Part shown: positions 37,560-48,052 of the stretch, piece after piece
Position numbering within the stretch: position 1 is the first letter of the stretch
Layout of the letters: the number at the start of each line of letters is the position of its first letter
From: Qipengyuania sp. HL-TH1
GTDB lineage: Bacteria; Pseudomonadota; Alphaproteobacteria; Sphingomonadales; Sphingomonadaceae
NCBI RefSeq assembly: GCF_036365825.1
Contig: NZ_CP142675.1
Span: 1,426,001 to 1,490,000, forward strand
Reading direction: 5' to 3'
DNA length: 64,000 nt
Notes under the pieces: generated by a model
Seen by the model: the letters and a program-made list of their open reading frames with translations, nothing else
The model's database searches: none
Told to the model about the DNA's origin: nothing
Made by a program: the position numbers and the translations under genes

Positions 37560-38899
37560 TTCACGACTGCCTTTGGAACGAAAATCGGGCCCAGGATCGA
37601 GGGGTCGATACCAAGGTTGCGGCGAGCCCAGATGACGACGGCAATATTCCATCCGGCCTTGACGACGAGCAGTCCCCATGCCGCGCCGATGGCACCAAAT
37701 TCCCTGGTGAGGAGCAACAGGACCGCGAAACCGACGATATTGAAGGTTGCCAAGATCTTGAGAAACTCGCGGTCATGGCCAGTCATATTCATCAATTGCC
37801 CACTCGATCCACAAATCGCTGCAATGACGAACCCGGCCATAATCACCAATAGCGCAGTTGCCGAGGTCGAGAAGCTGGGGTTGAGCAAATCAAGCAGTTG
37901 CGCTCCGAAGAAGCCCAGAATGACGGCACCCAGCAATGCCATTGCTGTCGAAGCGATTGCAGTAAAACTGGCAACGCGCTGGAGTTGCGCAAGATTGTTC
38001 GCCGCGTAGTTGCGCGCAAGCATCGGTGCGGTCAGCAGGTTGAGCCCCTGCAATGGGAAAGCAATGATGGTTGCAACGCGAACCGCCGCGAAGAACGCAC
38101 CTGTTTCCGCCGGAGAAATGAACTGCCCAACCACTACCACGCTGAGCGGCGTGATGGCCGCGTTCATGGCAGTGGCGAGCCAAAGGCGGACCGAGCTTTT
38201 GCGCCACATGGACTTTGCAGCATCAAGCGTTTCGCCGGGTGTGGTGTCGGCCCGCTCCGCTGCGGCGATCTGCGCAAGAGCGCGTCGCCAGCGAGGTCGG
38301 ACGATGAACAGCAACTGCAATGCGTTGAGCACCAATAGGGTTATCGCCAGAAACCATAGCGCGGTGGTCGCATCGGTAACGAGGGTCAAGCCGCCGCCCG
38401 CCAACGCCATCAGGCTCATCGCGAGAGGTCTCCAGACAATCTCTTTCGGTACCAGCGACCTAACCAGATTGCCGAGACCCCGCAGCAGATTTGCCTGGAA
38501 GTCAGCCAGTATCATGCCAGCGGTTAGCGCCGCAGCGGGTATGATCGACGGGTGGGCATGGGAAAGTGAGGACCACAGAAGAATAACGAGAACGCTCGCC
38601 AGGATCCCGACAACCGAAACCATCAGCGAGAAACGCAGCACTGCGCTCATCAAGTCCGTCCGGCCGCGTTCGCTATATGTCGACAAGGACCTCAGGATGA
38701 GCCTGCATTGTCCGAAATCGAGCATGACCGACAATGCCGTGGCAAGCGAGAAGGCATAGCCGAAATGGCCGAACTCATCGGTCGGCATCCAGCGGGCCAT
38801 GGCGAAGACCAGCGCAAAGCCGAGTCCTGCGGAGAGAAACCGGATAGCGATCGAAATGGCTCCGCGGCCCGCCAATCGTCGGTTGCTAGTAGCCGCCAT
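37556..38899 (-). CDS. Wzx-type oligosaccharide flippase
   Basis: The 447-residue protein has about 12-14 hydrophobic segments and the N-terminal pattern of the polysaccharide transporter (MOP/PST) family, AISIAIRFLSAGLGFALVFAMA. It should flip undecaprenyl-linked repeat units to the periplasm for polymerisation. The ATG at 38899 overlaps the stop of the upstream sulfotransferase gene by one base (TGATG), and its own stop overlaps the start of sulfotransferase 3. It thus sits inside a tightly coupled run of modifying enzymes. Confidence 0.9.
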   Translation of the reverse strand: MAATSNRRLAGRGAISIAIRFLSAGLGFALVFAMARWMPTDEFGHFGYAFSLATALSVMLDFGQCRLILRSLSTYSERGRTDLMSAVLRFSLMVSVVGILASVLVILLWSSLSHAHPSIIPAAALTAGMILADFQANLLRGLGNLVRSLVPKEIVWRPLAMSLMALAGGGLTLVTDATTALWFLAITLLVLNALQLLFIVRPRWRRALAQIAAAERADTTPGETLDAAKSMWRKSSVRLWLATAMNAAITPLSVVVVGQFISPAETGAFFAAVRVATIIAFPLQGLNLLTAPMLARNYAANNLAQLQRVASFTAIASTAMALLGAVILGFFGAQLLDLLNPSFSTSATALLVIMAGFVIAAICGSSGQLMNMTGHDREFLKILATFNIVGFAVLLLLTREFGAIGAAWGLLVVKAGWNIAVVIWARRNLGIDPSILGPIFVPKAVVK

Positions 38900-39813
38900 C
38901 AGTTGTCGACGCCGGCACCGAAAAACTGGTCGCGCTCTTCGGCAGTGAATCCTGCAGCGCGGGCCATCGCGATCCACCGGGGGTCCGTCGGTGATATTCC
39001 AGCGGAAGCGGGACGGATCTTACTGACATCAAGCGCCTCGCCCGGGGCGCCCGCCAGGGTCCGTATTTTTGCGACGTTGCGAGCAGCATCCCGGCAGACA
39101 TCCTCGAAAGACAGCGAGACAAAGCGGCTTCCATAAAGGGCGCGCCCCTCGCGCTCCGCGAGTCGATATGCCCCCAGCCACCCCCCGAGAAGGCGCTGCG
39201 CCGCAGGAACCCTTGCGCTCTTGGGAGGAAGTTGCACCCCCACCTCAGCAAAGAGCGTGTTCGTCGTATCGATCCATTTGGTGCGAAGAAGCTCTTCCAT
39301 CCCCCAGCCGTTGAACCGGCCGGACCGGGTCAGCGCTGTAGAGCGGTTGCGGCGCTTGCGCAGACCCAGGGGATCGAACCGGTCGGAGGGGAGCAGATGG
39401 GAACTCGCAAATGCGACAGGATGGCGGTAGAGATGAACCAGTACGGCGTCGGGAATGATCGCGTGAATCGCAGGGATTTTACCCATGCAACGCGTCACAT
39501 CGAACGCCGTGGGCCCACCTTCGAGAAAGTACTCGAGATACTCGACCTGCTTTTCCGATAGGCCGCGAACAGTCTCCTCGCCTCTCGGTATCGGCGCGTA
39601 AAGAGACCGAAAGCGATCGGGATCCCGATTGTACAATGCAATGAATTCCGCTCGGGTGCGTTTGACGTTGTCGGCCGGAAGGTCATGCAGCAAATGGCTG
39701 AACGGTTCGTCATAGCACGTGTAGCGCGGATCTTGCCGGAACAGGTTCCACAATGCGGTAGTACCGGATCGGCGCAAGGCAACGACCGCAATATGTCGAG
39801 GCGTCTCGCTCAT
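38899..39813 (-). CDS. Sulfotransferase-family protein 4
   Basis: The 304-residue protein has VVALRRSGTTALWNL as the phosphosulfate-binding loop and VLVHLYRHPVAFASSHLL as the second cofactor motif. Both are weaker matches than in sulfotransferase 3, but the order and spacing fit. The start at 39813 (MSETPRHIAVV) is 7 bases after the glycosyltransferase stop; the family start motif lies close behind it. It probably modifies the polymer or its precursor. A related acceptor such as a protein or lipid cannot be excluded. Confidence 0.78.
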   Translation of the reverse strand: MSETPRHIAVVALRRSGTTALWNLFRQDPRYTCYDEPFSHLLHDLPADNVKRTRAEFIALYNRDPDRFRSLYAPIPRGEETVRGLSEKQVEYLEYFLEGGPTAFDVTRCMGKIPAIHAIIPDAVLVHLYRHPVAFASSHLLPSDRFDPLGLRKRRNRSTALTRSGRFNGWGMEELLRTKWIDTTNTLFAEVGVQLPPKSARVPAAQRLLGGWLGAYRLAEREGRALYGSRFVSLSFEDVCRDAARNVAKIRTLAGAPGEALDVSKIRPASAGISPTDPRWIAMARAAGFTAEERDQFFGAGVDN

Positions 39814-39820
39814 CGGAGGG

Positions 39821-40648
39821 CTACTTGCTTTCCACCCATTGCGCAAAACGCCGCGCGTTGACGAATCCAGCGTTGAAAAACCAACCGATCATCAGGCTGA
39901 CCGACTTGCCCAGCGGAAGCTGCTCTTGCGTGCGATAGACGTTCCACTGGAAAGGGATAACGCGAAACTTATTCGAGGAGACCGTGCCGCTATGGAGGCG
40001 ATAGCTGCATGTGACTTCGTCGAGCAAATCGGCTTTGGGCACCTGTTTGAGCAAACGCAGGAAGAAAACGAAATCCTGCCGCTTGCGGATTTCGGGAAAG
40101 TGAACCGGTTGAGCTAGCGCCCGCAGATCGACCAGCAGGCTCGATGTGCGGATTATGCAGTGCCGCAATAGCTGTTCGTAGGTAACGCTTGCGGCAAGCC
40201 GCCCACTCTGACCGATCTGCTCGCTTTCTGCATCGATCAGATCGTAACGCGTATAGCACACAGCCGAGCCGGTCCGGTCCATGAAGCGCAGCTGCTGCTC
40301 AAGCTTGTCCGGATACCAGCGGTCATCTGAATCGAGCAGCGCGAGATAATCGCCGGACGCGGCATCGATCCCCGCATTCCGCGCACGTCCCGCTCCGCCA
40401 TTCGTTTCCATCCGCACTATCTTGATGCGGCGATCCGCCATTCCCTCGACGATCGCGACAGTCGCGTCGGAGGATGCATCGTCGACAGCGATGACCTCCA
40501 GATTGGTATGGGTTTGATCCAGCACCGACCGGATGGTTTCGACGATATGCGCCGCCGAGTTATGCATCGGCACGACCACGGAAACCAAGGGTTCGCTGGG
40601 GAACTGCCCATCTTGCACTTGTGGAGATTCTCGCATGGGCAAGTTCAA
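39821..40648 (-). CDS. Family 2 glycosyltransferase
   Basis: The 275-residue GT-A protein shows VSVVVPMHNSAAHIVETIRS, the VIAVDDASSD nucleotide-binding region and ALLDSDDRWYPDKL, which holds the DxD metal site. It transfers a sugar from a nucleotide donor to the growing repeat unit. It is the first gene of the tightly packed run 40648-37556 (glycosyltransferase, sulfotransferase, flippase, sulfotransferase, sulfotransferase). An ATG at 40636 is an alternative start. Confidence 0.92.
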   Translation of the reverse strand: MNLPMRESPQVQDGQFPSEPLVSVVVPMHNSAAHIVETIRSVLDQTHTNLEVIAVDDASSDATVAIVEGMADRRIKIVRMETNGGAGRARNAGIDAASGDYLALLDSDDRWYPDKLEQQLRFMDRTGSAVCYTRYDLIDAESEQIGQSGRLAASVTYEQLLRHCIIRTSSLLVDLRALAQPVHFPEIRKRQDFVFFLRLLKQVPKADLLDEVTCSYRLHSGTVSSNKFRVIPFQWNVYRTQEQLPLGKSVSLMIGWFFNAGFVNARRFAQWVESK

Positions 40649-41203
40649 GCCTACCTTGGTCTCGAAGAGTGATCTTGGGCCAGGTTGAGCCCACCGCCTT
40701 GGCCCGCCCGAGTGTGCGGTTAACCAAGGCTGCTAGCGCGTTGGAATGAATGTTCCAAGACCATATCTGACAGTCAGACCCAGTCGAAGGTCAGAGGACG
40801 CAGGACAAGCGGCAGCAGCGAACTTTGGCCCGCCCTTTTAGGAAAGGGCGCACCCAACCACTTTCTAGCTTCGTATGAGAAGTATGCGCCCGCTAGTCGG
40901 GGGTCCACGCGGACACTCCGCTGGGTTAGCTACCAAGCTTAACAATTGTCATCCAGGCCGACCAATCCTGCATTGATCGCTTGCGAATTGCGCCATGTCC
41001 GGCAGCGGGGCGGTATCACAAACCGGCTCCAGCTAGAGAAACCAGAGGAACCCCCGCAGACTGGTTCGACTTCAGTTGACAGTCAATTCCGCACGGATTG
41101 TGCCCGACCAAACTGATCTTTTAGCCAAGCCCTTAGCCCCAGATGCAGAAAAGGCCGCCACCGGAAAACGGTAGCGGCCTCATCTTTGAAATTCGCTAGA
41201 AGC
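40649..41203. other. 555-base non-coding region upstream of glycosyltransferase run
   Basis: No open reading frame of note is present on either strand. The region holds several small inverted repeats: TTGGAA/TTCCAA near 40740-40757, a perfect CGCCCTTT/AAAGGGCG stem with a four-base loop (40831-40850), and GTCC/GGAC near 40901-40912. It should contain the promoter and a long leader for the - strand glycosyltransferase operon. An unannotated small RNA is possible, but nothing here identifies one. Confidence 0.45.
41149..41180 (-). terminator. Rho-independent terminator after small membrane protein gene
   Basis: On the - strand GGCCGCTACCG (41169-41179) pairs with CGGTGGCGGCC (41153-41163) across a five-base loop, with one G-T pair, and runs into four T (41149-41152). 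It lies about 25 bases downstream of the stop at 41204. Confidence 0.8.
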
Positions 41204-41443
41204 TTACGGGCTAACAGCTTCGTCATCGTCGTCGCTGGCTGCAACGATCACGCCAGCAACTACAGCGATACCAGCAAGGATCGCGATGATGAGGCCTGCG
41301 CCACCGAGTTCACTGGTTTCACCAGCTTCGGCGGTCGAGCGCGAAAGGTCGGTTGCAACGGCAGCGTCAGCTGCAGCAGCGGATACCGAACCGACGGCCA
41401 TGGTTGCGGCTGCGAGGCCGGCGAGAAGGCGGCTGGTCTTCAT
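41204..41443 (-). CDS. Small exported protein with C-terminal membrane helix
   Basis: This 79-residue protein has a signal peptide (MKTSRLLAGLAAATMAVGSVSAAAA), a short polar spacer, a very hydrophobic helix (about residues 49-68, AGLIIAILAGIAVVAGVIVA) and an acidic tail (SDDDDEAVSP). A strong AAGGAG lies 8 bases before the ATG and a terminator follows, so it is a single-gene unit that could be highly expressed. The upstream 166 bases are AT-rich; TTGTAA and AATTAT spaced 18 bases apart are a possible promoter. No family recognised. Confidence 0.75.
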   Translation of the reverse strand: MKTSRLLAGLAAATMAVGSVSAAAADAAVATDLSRSTAEAGETSELGGAGLIIAILAGIAVVAGVIVAASDDDDEAVSP

Positions 41444-41609
41444 ATTTAGTCTCCTTAAGTTTTATTCTTACGCGAGAATTCGATTTTTCGCTAGCAGCGA
41501 TCTCGAATACCGCGCAACCGGATAATTCATTGTTACGTCGCATTTTTACAACGCAGTCAGCTCCGACCCATTCTATTCTCAAAGTACCTTACGTCGGCTC
41601 AAGGACAGG

Positions 41610-43022
41610 TCAATATGCATTCGGGTGCACCAGGACCCGGGCCGTCGCGAATATGATTTTGATGTCACGCAAGACCGACCAGTTGCGAATGTACTCCAGA
41701 TCCGCCTGGAGCCGGTCCTTCAGATGACCTTCGGTTTCGGTCGCGCCGCGGTGCCCGCGAACCTGGGCCAGGCCGGTAAGACCCGGCTTGAGCGCGTGCC
41801 GTTGCCAATAATCGGTATCGACTTCCCAGAAGAGCTTCTTGCCCGCCTGCGACCCCAATGCATGCGGACGCGGCCCGACCACGCTCATTTCCGAACGCAG
41901 GACATTGATGAGCTGCGGGAGTTCGTCGATCGACGTCTTGCGAATGATGGCCCCGATCCGCGTCACACGATCGTCTTCGCGCGAGGTCGAGCGCGCGCCC
42001 TTGCAGTCCCCCTTTTCTACGCGCATCGAGCGAAACTTGAGCATATCAAACAGGCAATTATGCGCGCCCATGCGCTGCTGGACGAAGAAGATCGGACCCC
42101 CGTCCTCGAGCTTGATCAGCACAGCCACCAGCGCCATCAGCGGACTGAGCAGGATCAACGCCGGTACGGTGATCGCCAGATCCATGACCCGCTTGAAGAT
42201 GCGCGCATGAAGCGCCAGGGGACCGGTCGAGACAACCAGGAAGGACTGGCCGCCCTCGCGCTCCAGCGCGATTGCGCCAAGTTCCTGCAAGGCAGTCGAA
42301 ATAACCTCACCGCGCACGCCCGCCCCGCGCATGACGCTCGCCCATTTCGGGCGCTGGTCGGCCGCGCAACTGACGACGACACGATCCATGCCGCGCATCA
42401 ACCGGCCAATGCGATCGAGACTGTCGGGTGAAGCATGCGCGCCGGAAATGTCGAAATCCTCGGCATGAACGACCTGCGCACCACGAATGGTCACCTTTGG
42501 CCCGCCATCCATGACCACCAGTACCGAACTCACGCTCGGGCCGTAGACCTGGCGCAGGCTGAAATGCATGCCGATCCGGAACAAGGCCATGCCGGCAAAG
42601 GCGAGAACCAGCGCGAGCGAGAGCATGACGCGCGAGAATTCGGTCGCAGCCTTGGCGTAGAAGATCATCACCGTACACAACATGGCTGACACCACCAGTG
42701 CGAGGCCGACCTGGCCGATCGCGTAGCGCGCTTCGTCGAGCGCACGGATCGAATAGCACCGTTGATGCACTGCAATGACCAGGAAGATCGGCAGGAAAGC
42801 CCAGCCCATCGCAATGGCGAGTTCATGCGGCCACTGATTGCGATAAAAGCCCCCGGCGGCCACGAAACTGCCAAGCAGGATCAGGGCATCGACCAGCAGC
42901 ATCAGCAGATACAGCTGAATACGGCGACCTTCCATCGCCGGGCGGCGAACCGCGTGGGAGACATTCTCAAGATACACGTTCTTCGCTCCGCCCTTCTCTT
43001 CCCGGGGGGTATGGATGACCAT
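41610..43022 (-). CDS. Exopolysaccharide polyprenyl glycosylphosphotransferase
   Basis: The protein (about 470 residues) has four or five N-terminal membrane helices, a central cytoplasmic domain and a C-terminal bacterial sugar transferase domain: KRVMDLAITVPALILLSPLM, GPIFFVQQRMG, KFRSMR, IRKTSIDELPQLINVL, MSVVGPRP and KPGLTGLAQVRG. It starts the repeat unit by moving a sugar-1-phosphate onto undecaprenyl phosphate (WcaJ/GumD/ExoY group). The start is uncertain: ATG at 43022 has no clear ribosome site, and a TTG at 43097 would add 25 residues. Confidence 0.92.
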   Translation of the reverse strand: MVIHTPREEKGGAKNVYLENVSHAVRRPAMEGRRIQLYLLMLLVDALILLGSFVAAGGFYRNQWPHELAIAMGWAFLPIFLVIAVHQRCYSIRALDEARYAIGQVGLALVVSAMLCTVMIFYAKAATEFSRVMLSLALVLAFAGMALFRIGMHFSLRQVYGPSVSSVLVVMDGGPKVTIRGAQVVHAEDFDISGAHASPDSLDRIGRLMRGMDRVVVSCAADQRPKWASVMRGAGVRGEVISTALQELGAIALEREGGQSFLVVSTGPLALHARIFKRVMDLAITVPALILLSPLMALVAVLIKLEDGGPIFFVQQRMGAHNCLFDMLKFRSMRVEKGDCKGARSTSREDDRVTRIGAIIRKTSIDELPQLINVLRSEMSVVGPRPHALGSQAGKKLFWEVDTDYWQRHALKPGLTGLAQVRGHRGATETEGHLKDRLQADLEYIRNWSVLRDIKIIFATARVLVHPNAY

Positions 43023-43256
43023 GCGACGTTGTTCTTGTGCTTCATGCAAGATGCGCGGGTTAACCGGATCATAGTCTCCGTTAACTCTCCGTGGCAATCC
43101 GTATTGTCTATTTGCGCCATTGTGGGACCGCTACGGTAATCTAGCTGACAGCCCGTGCGCAACGTGGCCCTCCGCTTGCAACGCGACCGCTCCCTTGCCC
43201 TCGGCCCGCGCTCTGCTATGGCGCGCGCAACTCTCATTCGAACGAACAGGAACCCC

Positions 43257-44477
43257 ATGGCGAAGATCAAGGTTGCGAACCCGATCGTCGAGCTCGACGG
43301 CGACGAAATGACGAAGATCATCTGGGAATGGATCCGCGAGCGGCTGATCCTGCCCTATCTCGACGTCGATCTGAAATATTACGATCTTTCGATCGAAAAG
43401 CGCGACGAGACGGAAGACCAGATCACGATCGACGCGGCCAATGCGATCAAGCAGTATGGCGTGGGCGTGAAATGCGCCACCATCACCCCCGACGAAGCCC
43501 GCGTCGAGGAATTCGGCCTCAAGAAGATGTGGGTCAGCCCCAATGGCACGATCCGCAACATCCTTGGCGGCGTGGTCTTCCGCGAGCCGATCGTGATCGA
43601 CAACGTTCCGCGCCTCGTCCCCGGCTGGACCGATCCCATCGTCGTCGGCCGTCACGCTTTCGGTGACCAGTACCGCGCCAAGGACACGCTGATCCCCGGC
43701 CCCGGCAAGCTGCGTCTCGTCTTCGAAGGCGAGAATGGCGAGAACATCGATCTCGATGTCTACGAATTCCAGAGCTCGGGCGTCGCCATGGCGATGTACA
43801 ATCTCGACGACAGCATCCGCGATTTCGCGCGTGCCTGCATGAACTACGGCCTCGACCGGGGCTGGCCGGTGTATCTGTCGACCAAAAACACCATCCTCAA
43901 GAAGTATGACGGCCGCTTCAAGGATCTGTTCGAGGAAGTGTTCGAAAGCGAATTCAAGGACAAGTTCGCCGAAGCGAACATCACCTACGAACATCGCCTG
44001 ATCGACGACATGGTCGCCTCCGCGCTCAAGTGGAGCGGCAAGTTCGTCTGGGCCTGCAAGAACTACGACGGCGACGTTCAGTCGGACGTGGTGGCGCAGG
44101 GCTTCGGCTCGCTTGGCCTGATGACCAGCGTGCTGATGACGCCCGATGGCAAGACCGTCGAAGCCGAAGCCGCGCACGGCACGGTTACCCGCCACTATCG
44201 CCAGCACCAGGAAGGCAAGGCGACCAGCACCAATCCGATCGCCAGCATCTTCGCCTGGACGCGCGGCCTGATCTATCGCGGGCGCTTCGACAACACGCCC
44301 GATGTGGTGAAGTTCGCCGAGACGCTCGAGCGGGTTTGCATCCAGACCGTCGAAAGCGGCAAGATGACCAAGGACCTCGCGCTGCTCATCGGTCCCGACC
44401 AGAGCTGGATGACCACCGAGCAGTTCTTCGAGGCGATCGTCGACAACCTCGAAACGGAAATGCAGGCCTGGGCCTGA
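43257..44477 (+). CDS. icd: NADP-dependent isocitrate dehydrogenase
   Basis: The enzyme converts isocitrate to 2-oxoglutarate in the citric acid cycle. The 406-residue protein is the homodimeric type shared by alphaproteobacteria and eukaryotes: it begins [20 protein letters not shown] and contains [27 protein letters not shown], the metal site region [13 protein letters not shown] and the cofactor region [14 protein letters not shown]. The ATG at 43257 gives the usual start. The gene is divergent from the exopolysaccharide cluster and followed by a terminator. Confidence 0.96.
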   Translation: MAKIKVANPIVELDGDEMTKIIWEWIRERLILPYLDVDLKYYDLSIEKRDETEDQITIDAANAIKQYGVGVKCATITPDEARVEEFGLKKMWVSPNGTIRNILGGVVFREPIVIDNVPRLVPGWTDPIVVGRHAFGDQYRAKDTLIPGPGKLRLVFEGENGENIDLDVYEFQSSGVAMAMYNLDDSIRDFARACMNYGLDRGWPVYLSTKNTILKKYDGRFKDLFEEVFESEFKDKFAEANITYEHRLIDDMVASALKWSGKFVWACKNYDGDVQSDVVAQGFGSLGLMTSVLMTPDGKTVEAEAAHGTVTRHYRQHQEGKATSTNPIASIFAWTRGLIYRGRFDNTPDVVKFAETLERVCIQTVESGKMTKDLALLIGPDQSWMTTEQFFEAIVDNLETEMQAWA

Positions 44478-44519
44478 AACCAACCGCCGACTTCGTCATT
44501 GCCTAGGCAGTGACGCACG

Positions 44520-44555
44520 AGACCGGGACCGGCACGCGCCGGTTCCGGTCTTGTC
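44520..44555 (+). terminator. Strong hairpin terminator after icd
   Basis: AGACCGGGACCGGC (44520-44533) pairs with GCCGGTTCCGGTCT (44538-44551) with a single G-T pair and a four-base loop. The T-run is short (TTGTCGT), so termination may be partial. Confidence 0.7.
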
Positions 44556-44586
44556 GTAAGGGGTCACCAGAAAAGACAGGGATGAC

Positions 44587-46242
<1,656 letters not shown>

Positions 46243-46291
46243 CGCGGATCGCGTCGTGACAGCCTGACCCGGCGCGGTTACGGAAGGTCGC

Positions 46292-48052
46292 ATGGCATCG
46301 GCTGAATTCGCAAGTCCGGCAGTATCCGACGCGCTGGTGATCCTCGGCGCGGCCGGGCTGGTCATTCCCGTATTCACGCGGTTTCGCGTCACCCCGATCA
46401 TCGGGTTCATCCTGATCGGGGTTGCGGTCGGCCCCTTCGGGCTCGGGCGGCTCGTGTTCGAGCACCCCTGGCTCAACCACATTACCATCTCCGATCCCGA
46501 GGCGCTCGAGCCCTTCGCCGAATTCGGGATTATCCTGCTACTCTTCACAATCGGTCTGGAACTCAGCTTCAACCGCTTGTGGCAAATGCGCAAACTGGTC
46601 TTCGGGCTGGGCGCGATGGAGCTGCTGGTGATCGGCAGCTCGCTGGCCATGGCGCTGTCGATGATGGGGCAATACTGGACCGGCGCGCTCGCGCTCGGCT
46701 TCGCGCTCGCCTTCTCCTCCACCGCCATCGTCCTGCCGATTGCCGGCACGCATTCGCCCGTCGGGCGCGCGGCGCTGTCGATGCTGTTGTTCGAAGACAT
46801 CATGATCGTGCCGATCATCTTCGTCCTCGGCGCGATGGCCCCCAATGCCGCCGGCGAAGGCTGGGAAGGCATGCTGACCACGCTGTGGCAGGGCGGGCTG
46901 GTAATCGCGGCGATGATGATTCTCGGCCGCTTCGCCCTGCCCCGGCTGTTCGGCCAGGCCGCGCGCACCAAGAGCCCCGAACTGTTCCTTGCCGCATCGC
47001 TGCTGGTGGTCATCGGCGCCAGCCTCGCCACCGCAGCGGTCGGCCTCTCGCCGATCGTTGGCGCGCTGATCGCCGGGCTGCTGATCGCGGAGACCGAATA
47101 TCACGGCGAAGTCGAAGCGATCATGGAGCCGTTCAAGGGTCTCGCGCTGGGTATCTTCCTGATCACCGTGGGCATGAGCATCGACCTGCAGACGATCTGG
47201 GAAAACTTCGCGCTGATCTTTACCGCGGTCCTGCTGATCCTGCCGTTCAAGGCGCTGGTTACCGGAGTCCTGCTGCGGCTGATGGGGGCACGGCGCAGCA
47301 CGGCAGCGGAAACCGGCATCCTGATGGCCAGCCCGTCGGAAACGACGCTGATCATCCTCGCGGCGGCCAGTGCCGCGCTGCTAATCCAGCCGGGCACCGC
47401 GCAATTCTGGCAGATCGTCACTGCGATCGGCCTGACGGTCACCCCGCTGCTCGCGCGTCTCGGCCGCGTCATCGCACGGCGGGTCGAACCGGTACCGGAA
47501 TTACCCGAGGATACCGCCGACGAACCACGCGTGATCATTGTCGGCGCCGGCCGCGTCGGGCGACTGGTGGCGCAGATGCTCACCGCGCATGACAAGCCCT
47601 ATATTGCGCTCGATGCGGATCCCGACCTGATCGAAAGCGCAAAGCGCGATGGCTTCCGCGCCACATTCGGCGATGCCGCGCGCGGCGATTCGATGGACCG
47701 GCTGGGGATCGAGAACGCGCTCGCCGTGGTGCTGACCATGGATGAGCCGGTATTGGTGCAGCGCTTGGTATCCAAGCTGCGCAAGGAGCACCCCGACCTG
47801 CTGATCGTATGCCGCGCGCGCGACGTCCGGCACGCCGCCGAGCTTTACCGTGCGGGCGCAAGCCATGCGGTCCCCGAAACGCTCGAAAGCTCGCTGCAAT
47901 TGTCCGAGGCGGTGCTGGTGGATATCGGCGTGGCAATGGGGCCGGTGATCGCCTCCATTCACGAGAAACGCGACGAATTCCGCGGCCAGATCGAGCAGGA
48001 AGGCGCGCTGACCTACAAGCCGAAACTGCGGACCAGCACCGCGGAAGCCTAG
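46292..48052 (+). CDS. CPA2-family cation/proton antiporter with TrkA-N domain
   Basis: The 586-residue protein has about 12 membrane segments (residues 5-395) of the Na/H exchanger fold, with FGIILLLFTIGLELSF and FSSTAIVLPIAGTHSP as family landmarks. A cytoplasmic Rossmann TrkA-N domain follows (VIIVGAGRVGRLVAQML). This is the KefB/KefC/YbaL type, which exchanges potassium or sodium for protons and is gated by nucleotides. GGAAGG precedes the ATG. The next gene starts directly at its stop. Confidence 0.92.
   Translation: MASAEFASPAVSDALVILGAAGLVIPVFTRFRVTPIIGFILIGVAVGPFGLGRLVFEHPWLNHITISDPEALEPFAEFGIILLLFTIGLELSFNRLWQMRKLVFGLGAMELLVIGSSLAMALSMMGQYWTGALALGFALAFSSTAIVLPIAGTHSPVGRAALSMLLFEDIMIVPIIFVLGAMAPNAAGEGWEGMLTTLWQGGLVIAAMMILGRFALPRLFGQAARTKSPELFLAASLLVVIGASLATAAVGLSPIVGALIAGLLIAETEYHGEVEAIMEPFKGLALGIFLITVGMSIDLQTIWENFALIFTAVLLILPFKALVTGVLLRLMGARRSTAAETGILMASPSETTLIILAAASAALLIQPGTAQFWQIVTAIGLTVTPLLARLGRVIARRVEPVPELPEDTADEPRVIIVGAGRVGRLVAQMLTAHDKPYIALDADPDLIESAKRDGFRATFGDAARGDSMDRLGIENALAVVLTMDEPVLVQRLVSKLRKEHPDLLIVCRARDVRHAAELYRAGASHAVPETLESSLQLSEAVLVDIGVAMGPVIASIHEKRDEFRGQIEQEGALTYKPKLRTSTAEA

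Noticed and set aside
43060..43085. Two TTAAC half-sites upstream of icd, considered as a CtrA box
   Set aside because: They are 21 bases apart start to start, not the 11 needed for TTAA-N7-TTAA. One half-site alone is common by chance.
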